Virus record (IMG/VR): IMGVR_UViG_3300036851_000630
Span: 1 to 42,066 of that record
Origin: a virus
Reading direction: 5' to 3' (one strand)
DNA length: 42,066 nucleotides
Below the pieces are notes generated by a model, which did no database searches, was not told the origin of the DNA, and saw nothing but the letters and a program-made list of their open reading frames with translations. The position numbers were made by a program, and so were the translations under genes. Position 1 is the stretch's first letter. Each line of letters starts with the position of its first letter. Shown piece after piece: positions 15,901 to 23,545 of the stretch.

Positions 15901-18466
15901 CGCCGTTGCGCTCGGCCATCGACCGTGCGAGCTCGCGCTGGGCTTCGGCCCCTGCGGCAGACCCGCGCGCCCCTTCCGGCCCCGTCGGTGGCGCGACGAC
16001 AATGATCTCGCGGTAGTTCTGGCCGCCCGGCAGTGTGTACTCGCCGTACGCCGTCTCGCGGTGACCCTCGACCCCAATGCCGTGCTTGGCCTCGAGTTCC
16101 ACGACCTTCCGGCGCGCTGCCCACAACGCGTCGGCGAGGCTCTTCAGGTCGTCGACCAAGGCGCGCGCTGGGAAGGATTTCGGCACCGAGGCCTGGTACA
16201 GCGACTGGTTGACGTCGGCAAACTCGATCACATCCTGGGCATAGGATCCCGAGAGGCCGCGCGCACCGAGCTCGGCCCGGTAGGTCTCGTAGGCGCGCTC
16301 TTCCGCCGCCCGGGCGGCGTCGACCTCGGGCCGCGATTGCTTGCCATAGACGACCTCTTCGAGCTTCAGCGGCTGACGCTCGATCTGGAACTGCAGCTCC
16401 TGCTGATAGACGGGCTTGTCGCGGTTCGCCTCGAGCAGCGCCTGAATCCCCGTCTGTTCGCGCTCTTCGCGCGACGTGCCGCCTGGTACCTTCTCGAGAT
16501 AGGCGAGCCACTGCTGACCCGTGCCCTTTTCGAACGGTGAAGCCGCGAGCGCGCGGCGCACGCGCGAGTAGAACTGGCCGATCTCGCGCACCCGGTTCGG
16601 CGGCTCCATCTCGGCCTGCAGCTTGGCAAGCTGACGCTCGATCCGTTGACGTCGCGTCACGTAGTCGCCGCGCGGTTCGCGCACATCGAAGCTGACGTCG
16701 CCGCCAGGCACCCCTTCAAGCTCCATCGCGCGCCGCTCAGCCGTCTGCTCAGCCGACTGTTGCAGCTCTTGGGCACGTGCGAGATAGCGGTCCACGACAT
16801 CGTGAGGATTGATGCCCCGCGCTTGAAACTCGCGCTCGAGTTCCGTGAGGATCCGCTTGTCGTCCTTGATGCGCCCAAGCGCGCGGCCGGCAGCTCCCGT
16901 CACGGCCGTGCCGGTGATCGTACCAAGATCGGGCAGTGTGCGCGCCCAGACGTTGATGCCCTGGCCAGCTTCACCTGCCATCTGCTCGAGTCGATCGTTG
17001 ATCTGGATCCAGCGCGCTTCAAGCGCCTGGTCGTCGTACTTCTGGAAGTTCTTGCGCCGCGGCTGCGGCAGCGTGCCCTCTTCGCCTGGCTTCGGCAACC
17101 GGGCCTGACGCTCTTCCTCAGTGCCGCCCAGCACTTCAGGCGCTCCTTCGGGCAGGCTGGTGCGGGACGCCGGCCGCGGCGTCGCCCGACGCTCAGGGAA
17201 GAATGTTGGGGCTTCGGCCGGGATCTCCCGCTCGGGAAGTGCGGCCGCACTTGGCGGCACGTGCGGCTCAGGCGGCGGTGGCTCAGCCTGCCGCACCATC
17301 GCCTGCAGCTCAACCATCCGAGCCAGATCCTCGTCGGTCTTGTTCGGCTTGAGCGACAGCGTCGCCAGCTCGTTCCCGGCAGCCTGCAGCGCGGGGTCAG
17401 CGATCGGCGCGACAATCTGTCCTGGCGGCCGCGGCGCGGGTGGGGCTTGGCCCACGAGTTCAAGCGCCACGCGCTGCGCCGCACCGGCGGTCGCCACGTG
17501 CTCAGGCATCCCCGCGGCGGACACTGGCTCGGGCGGTGGTGGCAAGAGCCGTGGAGCTTCCGGCGTCGGAATCGTGCGGCCTCGCACCGGGACTTCGATG
17601 CCGGGTAGATTCGCGCGCGCCATCCGACGCAGCGTTGAACGGATTCCGAGGGCCAGCAGCTCGCTCGACGCCTGACCCCCTGCGCCGAAGGCCGCTCCCC
17701 CAGCTGCACCACCGAGACCGCGCGCGGCGATCTCTGCCGGTGGCCGGCGTTCGGCCGTTGCCTTGCCCGCCTCGAGCGCGCCGAACCGACCGGCCTCGAC
17801 GCCGGTGGCGCGCGCCAGGCGACCGGCCAGCGTACCTGTCGCTTCACGCTCAGCCGTGGCCACGACGCGACCACCAGCGTCGAAGAGTCCGCGCGTTCTG
17901 GCCGCACCGGCGATCCCTGGCTCACGAAATACACGCCCGATGGGCCCGGGCAGCCGGCCTAGCGTCTCCAACTCGAGGTAGAGCTCGCCGACGTCGGACG
18001 CCAGCCCGGCGACCGGATGCGCCTCGCGGGCCAGCCGCTCCTCTTCACCGTGTCGTTCAGCCGTACGCTGGAACTGTTCGCCGACGCCGCCAGGGAGGTT
18101 CGCACCGAGGATCCGCTCGGCTTCCGTCGCCGCCGCGGCCGCGCCAGGAATACCCAGCAGCCGCGCCGTGCCGCGTCGGCGTGCACGTCCCGCCTCAACG
18201 CCAGCTGCCGCGGCGAGGCGCTGCTCGAGCGGGCCCGGCTGTGGTTCGAGAACTGCGGGGAGCCGTGTCGCCGGCGGCGGCCCAATGGGCGCAGTCGCCG
18301 CCACGTCGGGGAGCTGGCGCGGGGTGGCCTCGAGCGGCGGCGGTGGCAACTCGACTTCGGGCACTGGGGGAAGCCCAGCCTTCCGGCCGAGCCGCAGGTA
18401 GCGCCGATCGGACAGCAGCCGCAGCCGCTGCGCCGCAGGTGTATCGGGCCGAACCGGCGAGCTCAT
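9941..18466 (-). CDS. Giant large-polyvalent/ejection protein with RadC-like JAB domain
   Basis: A 2,841-residue protein, 20 percent of the genome. The N-terminal 450 residues are Pro-rich and disordered. Near 809 and 909 it carries GGQNYRE and FIEEIQSD, and near 1245 FYDQILPK, signatures of domains found in phage large polyvalent proteins. Around residue 1530 it has HNHPSGDPTPS, the metal-binding motif of RadC/JAB-type domains. Long helical stretches follow (about 1900-2200), then hydrophobic segments near 2375 and 2595 that could cross a membrane. The family is thought to be carried in the virion and injected with the DNA, with defence-countering or processing enzymes along the chain. It is coupled to the upstream gene by ATGA and ends in TAA. 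Opposite-strand frames in it are shadows. Confidence 0.75.
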   Translation of the reverse strand: MSSPVRPDTPAAQRLRLLSDRRYLRLGRKAGLPPVPEVELPPPPLEATPRQLPDVAATAPIGPPPATRLPAVLEPQPGPLEQRLAAAAGVEAGRARRRGTARLLGIPGAAAAATEAERILGANLPGGVGEQFQRTAERHGEEERLAREAHPVAGLASDVGELYLELETLGRLPGPIGRVFREPGIAGAARTRGLFDAGGRVVATAEREATGTLAGRLARATGVEAGRFGALEAGKATAERRPPAEIAARGLGGAAGGAAFGAGGQASSELLALGIRSTLRRMARANLPGIEVPVRGRTIPTPEAPRLLPPPPEPVSAAGMPEHVATAGAAQRVALELVGQAPPAPRPPGQIVAPIADPALQAAGNELATLSLKPNKTDEDLARMVELQAMVRQAEPPPPEPHVPPSAAALPEREIPAEAPTFFPERRATPRPASRTSLPEGAPEVLGGTEEERQARLPKPGEEGTLPQPRRKNFQKYDDQALEARWIQINDRLEQMAGEAGQGINVWARTLPDLGTITGTAVTGAAGRALGRIKDDKRILTELEREFQARGINPHDVVDRYLARAQELQQSAEQTAERRAMELEGVPGGDVSFDVREPRGDYVTRRQRIERQLAKLQAEMEPPNRVREIGQFYSRVRRALAASPFEKGTGQQWLAYLEKVPGGTSREEREQTGIQALLEANRDKPVYQQELQFQIERQPLKLEEVVYGKQSRPEVDAARAAEERAYETYRAELGARGLSGSYAQDVIEFADVNQSLYQASVPKSFPARALVDDLKSLADALWAARRKVVELEAKHGIGVEGHRETAYGEYTLPGGQNYREIIVVAPPTGPEGARGSAAGAEAQRELARSMAERNGENWETLGPNGRQRYYDKAEKEIGLSYTSPHWSGVVNPVGHLRITDRTVRGEPTLFIEEIQSDVHQRGREEDYRKPADMRQLRDAVDRAVEYRQQLVEGVGRDIAQRLRVEDLHDETVPNPPWNPGHPEVTKVAKLRVDGHTLGDMMLWPSGAANPKIPDRLKHEGQYDQRGWVIWAFANTVQNMSTFTSNAEEALQQLRVKLEETPSYHSVARGALSDIMTSGLVVRPSDSEAWANIKRAEEEFDKASQAWDNARGGVPRLPLARTEDWAGLMVRRAIDAAVLTGKKRLAWTTGKQQAERYDTAIQEHIDRIRWNPTSGQLSIFKNNRPLNLEELGLPEHTKASEDLDAIVGKEVADKLRAQAADESRLTDSVQVEGADITIGGQGQRVFYDQILPKLIREQLRKLGGGKVEIEKPFMDVPTSEYDETSRRLRRESGVPYPEQPSEQPVWSVEIPDAVRKTVREKGLYVAEPSILSSPWLKTRERVTEAEAAFGGERQLEMALDKAVEQLQLKPEPKAKPEDLEKGVRAIAHYRTRAVVARQIATDLAKGQATWIGRQFPNVWPAGAQPKIVSPLTGRAGPTRPEETVHQVLDAAKFAKYRELVDGVGAMLQTLRSPFLETLVLFATRNDQIVVSHVLTSGALSFVSAEGKAGADLRRMFLEEAVAAGATHVHTAHNHPSGDPTPSGIGYDISMWGGFANAAKRHGLTPGNNLVIDDNEYTITELTEAPDGTGWRATPKFLPYRYSPKVPWFRPATGFSEAITKPDQIAAVVHRLGKAHNGYLIHLGSRGKIVGLDPFTPADVALGFQSPLIDQLASAMERYGAAETIIGVHDRELYDQVLRLYGESTPLQRGVLDIVTTHLQEGTGLVRWISASEIGRIRHGVKDALEQQWAATMVGRRVHESGPMAVPWRGQPGYTTDPAVQGSRSYQLPAGLLVDGPLSVREAVGPGYGEDGLPNTASVIAQEAIDAAEKLGIAPAAEGTIGKLLTSFAGTRMEQIGAPLHLVLVEYERQRAELEQLVQKDIVQESLNRSAVHFLAGLPYFTEFRAVTVLAFLRDKLPRVVGKQLGVTPDRQEALFNAAEAIAEFGPDGEPVFRDVLERSGELDQVGYDRLLKIYGHPAKLELEVTQLRQAIDKLRADMGRSSIALSPSAYAVERFKLGQRANQEAKKGAAAQILSQLKTERNVTKSELQELRASRDLHAKEGILDDDAAAALPAEIGRLEKQLNELRAQISRFEGVVSGRTPPGPPVSPKDLPAKLQELETKLVKWRELRAQAKEQDEVLRARWSNLRAFRRAYDAKATGREAGQVRITGAEARRRWAALSKTEQSIVRRFGLDADRAKQRGLEAHVNRELAKLEYEISSDIEAYVHHYGFEDEGAMVLWFGSALRRKKLIAGARQFRGGAEGFKRHLEGARLHGGLPLSLQKLQNEFAEALERVMFTTPDPNLVRPLGIDDDLPDGFTEVLGRFGELKGQRFAVANTVYRELEFFAKQPPQAPTTDALANKAWAATTKGVSRAIYYWALNQLLSVGTALRNFYSGAIQYASLVAEDLAGGDLYAAQKHLLALARAIAPANVRALPTTEFGASTKTLRTLDEAHGWLRAFMNTALVPFGMVENYFKRALTLATRELEAQRIAKEMLEAGTITRDQLKRVMSELFHAPTFEMRASEELVRDAFAYNYNNIPLALKKMNRGAIGKSLIPFPIYGYKFSRHVGRYTGAIGRLARMKGRAGDLQKALAAIIIFGLPAVLTWLGDEEGKAKTIDPGQGVKYDFDRSGRVYIGLNDQGLEEWLRTNQYSFYGLGAVIGHTVHDRTLTEAKNYVSEFYSVGPGFQAADYLRQVRNRYQTYRNSSAIAGDFARSWIPFHRPLETATRMVDPTRRKQETFTESMLYAVPVPEPVLNHYGLSRGEPRTAMGGRQLVPAYDPYLEFLKEFAGVNIKPIDPKQAQDEYRRAAIRAQVRERRSAVESQRLRRLEERRRQRQAQEP
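17411..17421. promoter_or_regulatory. GACA palindrome inside the giant gene
   Basis: GACAATCTGTC on the plus strand, an exact box within the Pro-rich N-terminal linker of the giant protein. In the coding frame it reads CAG ATT GTC preceded by GGA (G-Q-I-V). The protein here is low in constraint, so the site could be kept for DNA binding. No promoter is evident. Confidence 0.5.
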
Positions 18467-19590
18467 TTGCGCGCCAGGATCACATCAATCTGTGGATCCG
18501 TGTAGCCGGCAGCCGTCAGCTCCGCGCGGGCGTCTTCAAGATCGAGATCGGCGATCATATCGAGCGCCGCTGTGACCTCGTCGTCCGACAACTCGTCGCC
18601 AGTCTCGTCCACCGTTCCTTCGTCCGACCTGGTGTCGATCGAATCTTCCAGGTCCGTAGCCGTCTCGGGAACCGCCGGCGAGCTCGGCGCGACAGATTGT
18701 CCCGGCCTCGAGGCCGGCACACCGCGGCCGCCCTTCGAGCGCAGGTAGTTCTCGAGGATCGACTGCACACCCGCTGGCAAGCTGAGGGGATTAGGCGCTG
18801 GCGCGGTCGGCGCACGCGGCACGCCGAGCGTGGGATTGATGAGGTTGGCGACGGCCGTCGAGTCCGCGACGTAGTTCGGGTCGATGCTGCGCCGGATCCG
18901 GGCGCGAATTGATTTCTCTTCCGTTGGCTGCAGGGGATCGCGGTAACCCCGGGCGGCTTGTGTACGCTCCGCCTCGACTGCGCGATTCGCACCGACGTCG
19001 GCGCGCTCCGTGCGCCCCAGCACGAAGCGATCGGCCTGGCTCACCTTGCCCTGGTTGCCGTGGCTCGCCTGACGTCGACGAAGGTCGGCTGCCGTGCGCA
19101 ACCGCTCGGTCAGGTGGCCGTGCCGCACGTTCTCGAGCTCAAGCCGATCCGCCTGCGTGATCCCCCGGGTCGGTTGGACGTGTGCACGCCCGCGGTAGTA
19201 TTCGGCCTGCGCAGCCCGTAGATCCCGTTGCGATTCCTGCTCGAGTGCCTTGTCCTGCTGCACCTGCTGCTGGCGGGACATCTGCTGACCGCGCGCAAAC
19301 GTGTTGACGGCCGTCCCGAAGAAGGACTCGGCCCCGCTCTCGGAGTTTGGATTGAGCGAACCCGCCGCACTCTCAACAGCTGTCGCGAGCCGGTTGCGAA
19401 GCGACGACGGCCCAGCCGCCCGAGGGCGCGGCGTGCTCGCGGCGACTTGGTCGGGCTGGAACATCGGCCCGGGCAGGAAGGCCGGATGCTTCTGCGCGAA
19501 CAGGCTCGTGCCCGGTGGCTGCTGGCGCAGGAAGCCGGGATCGAGCGGCGGCCGCGGCCGCGGGCGCAGGTAGGTGGGCTGGGGACTCAC
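18463..19590 (-). CDS. Probable internal virion (ejection) protein
   Basis: A 375-residue hydrophilic protein. The N-terminal 60 residues are Pro-rich. A Gln/Arg/Glu-rich coiled coil spans about 95-145 (MSRQQQVQQDKALEQ), and the C-terminus has a short helical domain ending YTDPQIDVILARK, like a UBA-type helix bundle. It starts by GTGA overlap and runs by ATGA into the giant ejection gene, the arrangement seen for internal core proteins of podoviruses. The specific family is not recognised. Confidence 0.5.
   Translation of the reverse strand: MSPQPTYLRPRPRPPLDPGFLRQQPPGTSLFAQKHPAFLPGPMFQPDQVAASTPRPRAAGPSSLRNRLATAVESAAGSLNPNSESGAESFFGTAVNTFARGQQMSRQQQVQQDKALEQESQRDLRAAQAEYYRGRAHVQPTRGITQADRLELENVRHGHLTERLRTAADLRRRQASHGNQGKVSQADRFVLGRTERADVGANRAVEAERTQAARGYRDPLQPTEEKSIRARIRRSIDPNYVADSTAVANLINPTLGVPRAPTAPAPNPLSLPAGVQSILENYLRSKGGRGVPASRPGQSVAPSSPAVPETATDLEDSIDTRSDEGTVDETGDELSDDEVTAALDMIADLDLEDARAELTAAGYTDPQIDVILARK
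18691..18701. promoter_or_regulatory. GACA palindrome inside the ejection-protein gene
   Basis: GACAGATTGTC, an exact box. In the leftward coding frame it reads GGA CAA TCT GTC (G-Q-S-V), in a Pro/Ser-rich linker (RPGQSVAPSSP). The codon phase is the same as for the boxes at 17411 and 35876. Confidence 0.5.
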
Positions 19591-20177
19591 GGTCCCGCTC
19601 CGACGCCAGACCTGATGCCGCTGCCGGGCAGGAAGAAGTTGCCAGCGACGCCCAGCCCGGTGCCCAAGATCTTCGCCAGGGCGTTCCCGCGCTTCAGCTT
19701 GGTCGGGTCGAAACCCCGCAGCAGGTCGTCGAGCTCCGACGTTGCGCCGCGCGCTGCGCCGCCGAGCTCGCTCGTGTAGTTCTGACCCAGCTGAGCCGCC
19801 TGGGGCGCAAGCCGCGCCAGGGCCTCGGCGAGGTTGCGCGAGAAGAGATCCGACGTGTTGTAGGTCTGCCGGCTCTCCTCGCTCGAGGCGTTGCCGCCGA
19901 AGCGCGCGGCGGTGTTGGCCTGCACGCCTGACAACGTATTCGTGAAGTCGCGCATCGCCGGTGCCGTGATGCCCCGTGCGGCTTCGTCGAAGAAGCCTTG
20001 AAACTTGTGCCCGGCAGCCGCGGGATCCGCCAAGGCGGATCCGTACAAATCGTACAGCCCCGCTGAGCGGCCGTAGCGTTGGCCGATGTCGGCGTACTGC
20101 TGCTTGGCGAAGCGCTGCTTCGCCCGGTTCCCCAGGCCCGTGTACGGGTTGCGCGCTGGCGCATACGGTGCGGTCAT
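19587..20177 (-). CDS. Probable internal virion protein
   Basis: A 196-residue product, mainly helical with Gly/Ala-rich ends. GTGLGVAGNFFLPGSGIRSG near the C-terminus is a small hydrophobic, glycine-rich segment like those in phage ejection proteins. It lies between the membrane proteins and the two larger ejection candidates and is coupled to both by four-base overlaps. The function is inferred from position. Confidence 0.5.
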   Translation of the reverse strand: MTAPYAPARNPYTGLGNRAKQRFAKQQYADIGQRYGRSAGLYDLYGSALADPAAAGHKFQGFFDEAARGITAPAMRDFTNTLSGVQANTAARFGGNASSEESRQTYNTSDLFSRNLAEALARLAPQAAQLGQNYTSELGGAARGATSELDDLLRGFDPTKLKRGNALAKILGTGLGVAGNFFLPGSGIRSGVGAGP

Positions 20178-20425
20178 CCGGCTCCCCCTCCTGCCGGCGG
20201 CGGCGGCGTGTTCCCGCCGCGCCAGGCTCTGAGAAGATCGAGAATGAACCCAGGCGAGATCAGCCCGGCCCCGATCACCAGCATCACGTGAACGATAGCA
20301 TCGCTCGGCCGATTCGCCGCTGGCAGCAGCAGCTCGATGGCAGTGACCAACGCCAGCAGCGCGAATCCGCCGATCGTCGCCGGCTTCTTCCAGCGATCAC
20401 CAGCCCGTTGGAAGGTACCCGTCAT
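20174..20425 (-). CDS. Two-helix membrane protein, candidate holin
   Basis: An 83-residue protein with two transmembrane segments (about residues 17-35, IGGFALLALVTAIELLL, and 45-66), a charged N-terminus and a Pro/Gly tail. Size and topology fit a class II holin, which would release the lysin. It lies 10 kb from the lysin, separated by the ejection genes, so a structural or other membrane role remains possible. Confidence 0.45.
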   Translation of the reverse strand: MTGTFQRAGDRWKKPATIGGFALLALVTAIELLLPAANRPSDAIVHVMLVIGAGLISPGFILDLLRAWRGGNTPPPPAGGGAG

Positions 20426-20829
20426 GGTTTCGCGCCCTCAAGATGCCGGTGGAGCCGCTCTTCCATCCGGGCCGTGCGCTCACGCATTTCGTCGTACCGC
20501 GTCATCACCCGAATCTCGGCCTCGCCGACGATCCCCGTTAGCTCGTTGCGCACCAGGTGGCGGCTGCTCTCGATCCGCTTGTCGACCGTCCGAGTCTCCT
20601 CGTCGAGCTTGTCGATGTCATCCTTGTTCCGCTTTGAGTAGGCCTCAAGTGCCGCCAGCCGATTGCCCTGCCGGATGAACATCGAGAACAGGAAGACCGA
20701 GATCCCCGACAGAACACCGGTCAGAACTGTCACCGGCGATGGTGTCTGCCCTACCGCCTGCAACAGCCCGGCGAAGACACTGCCGCTGACCGTCGCGATT
20801 ACGAGCGCGCCCTTCCACGGGCCGGTCAA
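20422..20829 (-). CDS. Membrane protein with coiled-coil tail
   Basis: A 135-residue protein with two hydrophobic segments (about 8-28 and 33-53) and a long charged helix from about 55 to 130. It starts with TTG in an overlap with the preceding stop and overlaps the candidate holin. The layout could be a holin-like or spanin-like helper. No signature motif is present. Confidence 0.5.
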   Translation of the reverse strand: MTGPWKGALVIATVSGSVFAGLLQAVGQTPSPVTVLTGVLSGISVFLFSMFIRQGNRLAALEAYSKRNKDDIDKLDEETRTVDKRIESSRHLVRNELTGIVGEAEIRVMTRYDEMRERTARMEERLHRHLEGAKP

Positions 20830-21227
20830 TCGATCCTCATCCAGTTGGCCCCATCCGATTGCACCGTCACCCGATCGTACTGCGCGGCGAGTACCGCGGT
20901 GGCCGCTCCGTCGATCGTCTGACCGCCGGTGGTGGCGACGGTCACGTTGTTCGCGCCAGCGTTCAGGCGTTTCACCGTGTAGATCCGGCCCTTGACGCCG
21001 ACGGCTGTTGGCAGCGTCACGCTGAAGGCCCCACCGACCGCGTCGGCCAAGACCGTCGAGTCGATCTCTATCACGCTGTACGCCGCCGTGACGCGAATCA
21101 CCCCGGTCGCGAGCGGCCCGGCGATCACGACCTTCCGAAACGGCAGTGTCCCGTTCTGCAGGCGCTCGAAGTAGCTAACGAGCTCCTCAAGCGTCGTGGG
21201 CCGCACCTGCCCGTAGGGCGCGGTCAC
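20826..21227 (-). CDS. Tail-fibre-like structural protein
   Basis: A 133-residue protein. Residues 65-130 hold a beta-strand module (SVTLPTAVGVKGRIYTVKR ... TIDGAATAVL ... DGANW) of the type repeatedly seen at the ends of phage tail or head fibres. The N-terminal half may be the attachment part. The GTG start overlaps the previous stop. The ligand is unknown. Confidence 0.6.
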   Translation of the reverse strand: MTAPYGQVRPTTLEELVSYFERLQNGTLPFRKVVIAGPLATGVIRVTAAYSVIEIDSTVLADAVGGAFSVTLPTAVGVKGRIYTVKRLNAGANNVTVATTGGQTIDGAATAVLAAQYDRVTVQSDGANWMRID

Positions 21228-21703
21228 GGCACCCCAGCCACCGCGGGCGCGGCAAGCTCGAGCGGCAGATGTGCCGCCTGAATCGGGCCAACTTCGACGA
21301 GCCCTGTCCGCGACAGCACATCGACGATGACGCCCAGGTACGTGCCCACTCGCGCGAGCCTGTACTCGAGCACTCGCTTCTTCGGCGTCGACGTCGTGGG
21401 CAGGAGGTACTGCACGGCCCCGAGCTTCGTGTTGAAGTCGACCACCGGCGTGATCGCGAGCACCGGCGCACCGTCATCCCAGCCGACCGTGACGTAAATC
21501 CGGCGAAACCGTGTGCGCGCCGACAAGCCAGCGATCGGCACATCGTCGGTCTGGATCCGCAGCAGCGAGTCGCTCGCGCCCGGGATGCCGCTCACTTGCT
21601 GACCGTAGGTGCCCTCCGACAGCCGATAGAGCTCTGAGCCCGCACCGCCGGGCAGGGCCGCCGTCGGGTCGCCGATCTGGCCTGCCATCAGGAACTCGGC
21701 CAC
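21224..21703 (-). CDS. Hypothetical tail protein
   Basis: A 159-residue beta-rich product beginning with GTG directly after the stop of the 613-residue tail gene. It has no catalytic motif. Its place between the tail protein and the fibre-like protein suggests a tail component or chaperone. Confidence 0.5.
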   Translation of the reverse strand: MAEFLMAGQIGDPTAALPGGAGSELYRLSEGTYGQQVSGIPGASDSLLRIQTDDVPIAGLSARTRFRRIYVTVGWDDGAPVLAITPVVDFNTKLGAVQYLLPTTSTPKKRVLEYRLARVGTYLGVIVDVLSRTGLVEVGPIQAAHLPLELAAPAVAGVP

Positions 21704-23545
21704 CTAGGCCCCCGTCGGCGTGATGGGGAATGGTGCGCATTGGACGTAGTTGCCGTGATTGCCGCTGCCGTCTGTGGCTTCGGTGCGGAGCCAGTAGTAC
21801 ACCGCGACGCCCACGCGCTGCTTCGAGGGATCGATGACCTGGCCCGTGCCAGGGCTCGCCTCCGCCTGCACCGGATCCGCGCCGGTCGGCGTATTCGAGT
21901 CACTGCGCCGATAGAGACGCACCAGCGTGTTCGGCGCAGTGAATGGCGTCCACGTTGCTTGAATCTCGGAGTAGGTGACGCCCTTGATGATCTCGGTGTT
22001 CCCCGTTTCGACTACTGTCGGCGATGCCGGATCCGGCGTCGCCGCACCGGACAACGTCGTAAACAACGCCGTGGCCGTCGTGTACGCGGAGACCTGGCCG
22101 TTCCGGACTTGACGCACCCGCACATCGTAGAGCGTCGACGGCACGAGGCTCGAGAGCTGGCGGCTGTAGGTCGTCGGCGGCGTCGTTCCGCCATCAAGCC
22201 ACGTGCTCGTGCCGTTCGGCCGATACTGCACTTCGAACGTGACATCGGGTGCGGTGTCCCCGGGCGTCCAGCTGATCGTCGCAAGACTTGAGCCGATGCC
22301 ACTCGCGCTGATCCCCGAAACCACACCGGTCGGCCCCGCAAGATCGAGACCTGGTCCTCGGATCGTCCCGACCGAGAAGATCGGATTGGGCAGGCTCTGC
22401 ACGCCGAACTCGTTGCGCAGGTAGTCCCACCAGAAGAGTTCGGTCAGATAGACGTTCGAGACGAGATCGCCGTCGTCGTCCTCCTTCCGGCGCACGCCGA
22501 ACACCACGCGATTGCGGGCGCTGTCATGCGCCGCCCAGCTCCGCGACAAATCGAGATAGGACAGGAAGCGTCGTGTCACGCGGTCAACGCTCAGGAGCTC
22601 GATCGGGTTGCCGCCGACCGAGATCACCGGCCCGTAGAGACTCATCCACACCGCCGCGTCACCAATCGACACCATCGCCACCGTCGAGACCGGGCCTTTC
22701 TCAGCCCCGATCTGGCGGTAGTAGAACTGAGAACTGAAGTCGCCATCGAACGCGAAGATCTCTTGCGCCTTGCCGACGATCGACACCTGGCCGGCCATTG
22801 CGCAGGCAATGATCGCCAGATTCAGCGTGCCGATCGGGACGAAGCCGGCCGTCTGGTCGGTCGTGTCAGGCAGCCACGTGTCCGGCGCACCGTAGCGGCA
22901 ATAGCGCAGGATGTGCGGCATATCGATGAAGCCGGTTTCCTCGTTCTGGTAGCCCCAGCCGAAGATCGTCGCGCCGCGGTGCTTGGAGATCCCGCGAAAG
23001 CGCAGCAGGGCCGCGCCAGCGCCGCCGGCCACCAGGTCGAACGTCGGATGGCTGATCGTCCCCGCCCCGGCGGGATCGAAGACGGAGAATCCCTTCCGCG
23101 ACGCGGCGGCCTCGAAGGCCTGCGCGCAGTAGTAGAACTTCCCAAACATCTCGAAGCCCGTGATCTGAGGCGGCAGCTGCTCGGTGTACGACGTGAATGC
23201 CTCGAAGCGCCGCATCGACACGCCAGTTTCGGAGATCTGGTGCAGGTACACTTTGTCGTCGTCCCCGTTGAAGCTGAAGGCGACGCCGGCGGACGGGCTC
23301 GAGGCCCCGCCCTGGGTGCTGAACGGGAAGATGCCACAGACCGCATGACCTTCAACCGGCGTAGCGTTCTTCAACGTGTCGGCCAACAGCCAGTCGGGCA
23401 CGTGCCGCACGAGGCCGGGCCCGACGAGCAGCGCATTGCGCAGCAAGCGAACACGCGGCGCATCGACCAGGCCAGGGCCAGCGTCTCGTTGTTCACCGCC
23501 GAGCCCCGTCGGCAGGATCGGCGCGATCGTCCACCGCTTGGGCAC
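21704..23545 (-). CDS. Tail protein with C-terminal fibronectin type III repeats
   Basis: A 613-residue structural protein. Residues 1-400 are built of repeated beta-strands and aromatic turns, with blade-like periodicity as in podovirus tail-tube or stabilisation proteins. Residues 420-500 and 510-605 look like two fibronectin type III domains (ATISWTPG, PSTLYDVRVRQV, IQATWTPF). Such domains help surface attachment. The ATG at 23545 touches the stop of the upstream connector gene, and it ends in TAG. Confidence 0.65.
   Translation of the reverse strand: MPKRWTIAPILPTGLGGEQRDAGPGLVDAPRVRLLRNALLVGPGLVRHVPDWLLADTLKNATPVEGHAVCGIFPFSTQGGASSPSAGVAFSFNGDDDKVYLHQISETGVSMRRFEAFTSYTEQLPPQITGFEMFGKFYYCAQAFEAAASRKGFSVFDPAGAGTISHPTFDLVAGGAGAALLRFRGISKHRGATIFGWGYQNEETGFIDMPHILRYCRYGAPDTWLPDTTDQTAGFVPIGTLNLAIIACAMAGQVSIVGKAQEIFAFDGDFSSQFYYRQIGAEKGPVSTVAMVSIGDAAVWMSLYGPVISVGGNPIELLSVDRVTRRFLSYLDLSRSWAAHDSARNRVVFGVRRKEDDDGDLVSNVYLTELFWWDYLRNEFGVQSLPNPIFSVGTIRGPGLDLAGPTGVVSGISASGIGSSLATISWTPGDTAPDVTFEVQYRPNGTSTWLDGGTTPPTTYSRQLSSLVPSTLYDVRVRQVRNGQVSAYTTATALFTTLSGAATPDPASPTVVETGNTEIIKGVTYSEIQATWTPFTAPNTLVRLYRRSDSNTPTGADPVQAEASPGTGQVIDPSKQRVGVAVYYWLRTEATDGSGNHGNYVQCAPFPITPTGA

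Noticed and set aside
10472-18912. Several long plus-strand frames (10472-11356, 12296-13285, 17440-18912) within the giant gene region
   Set aside because: Antiphase shadows of GC-rich codons; no motif, no coupling and the opposite frame encodes recognisable phage domains.
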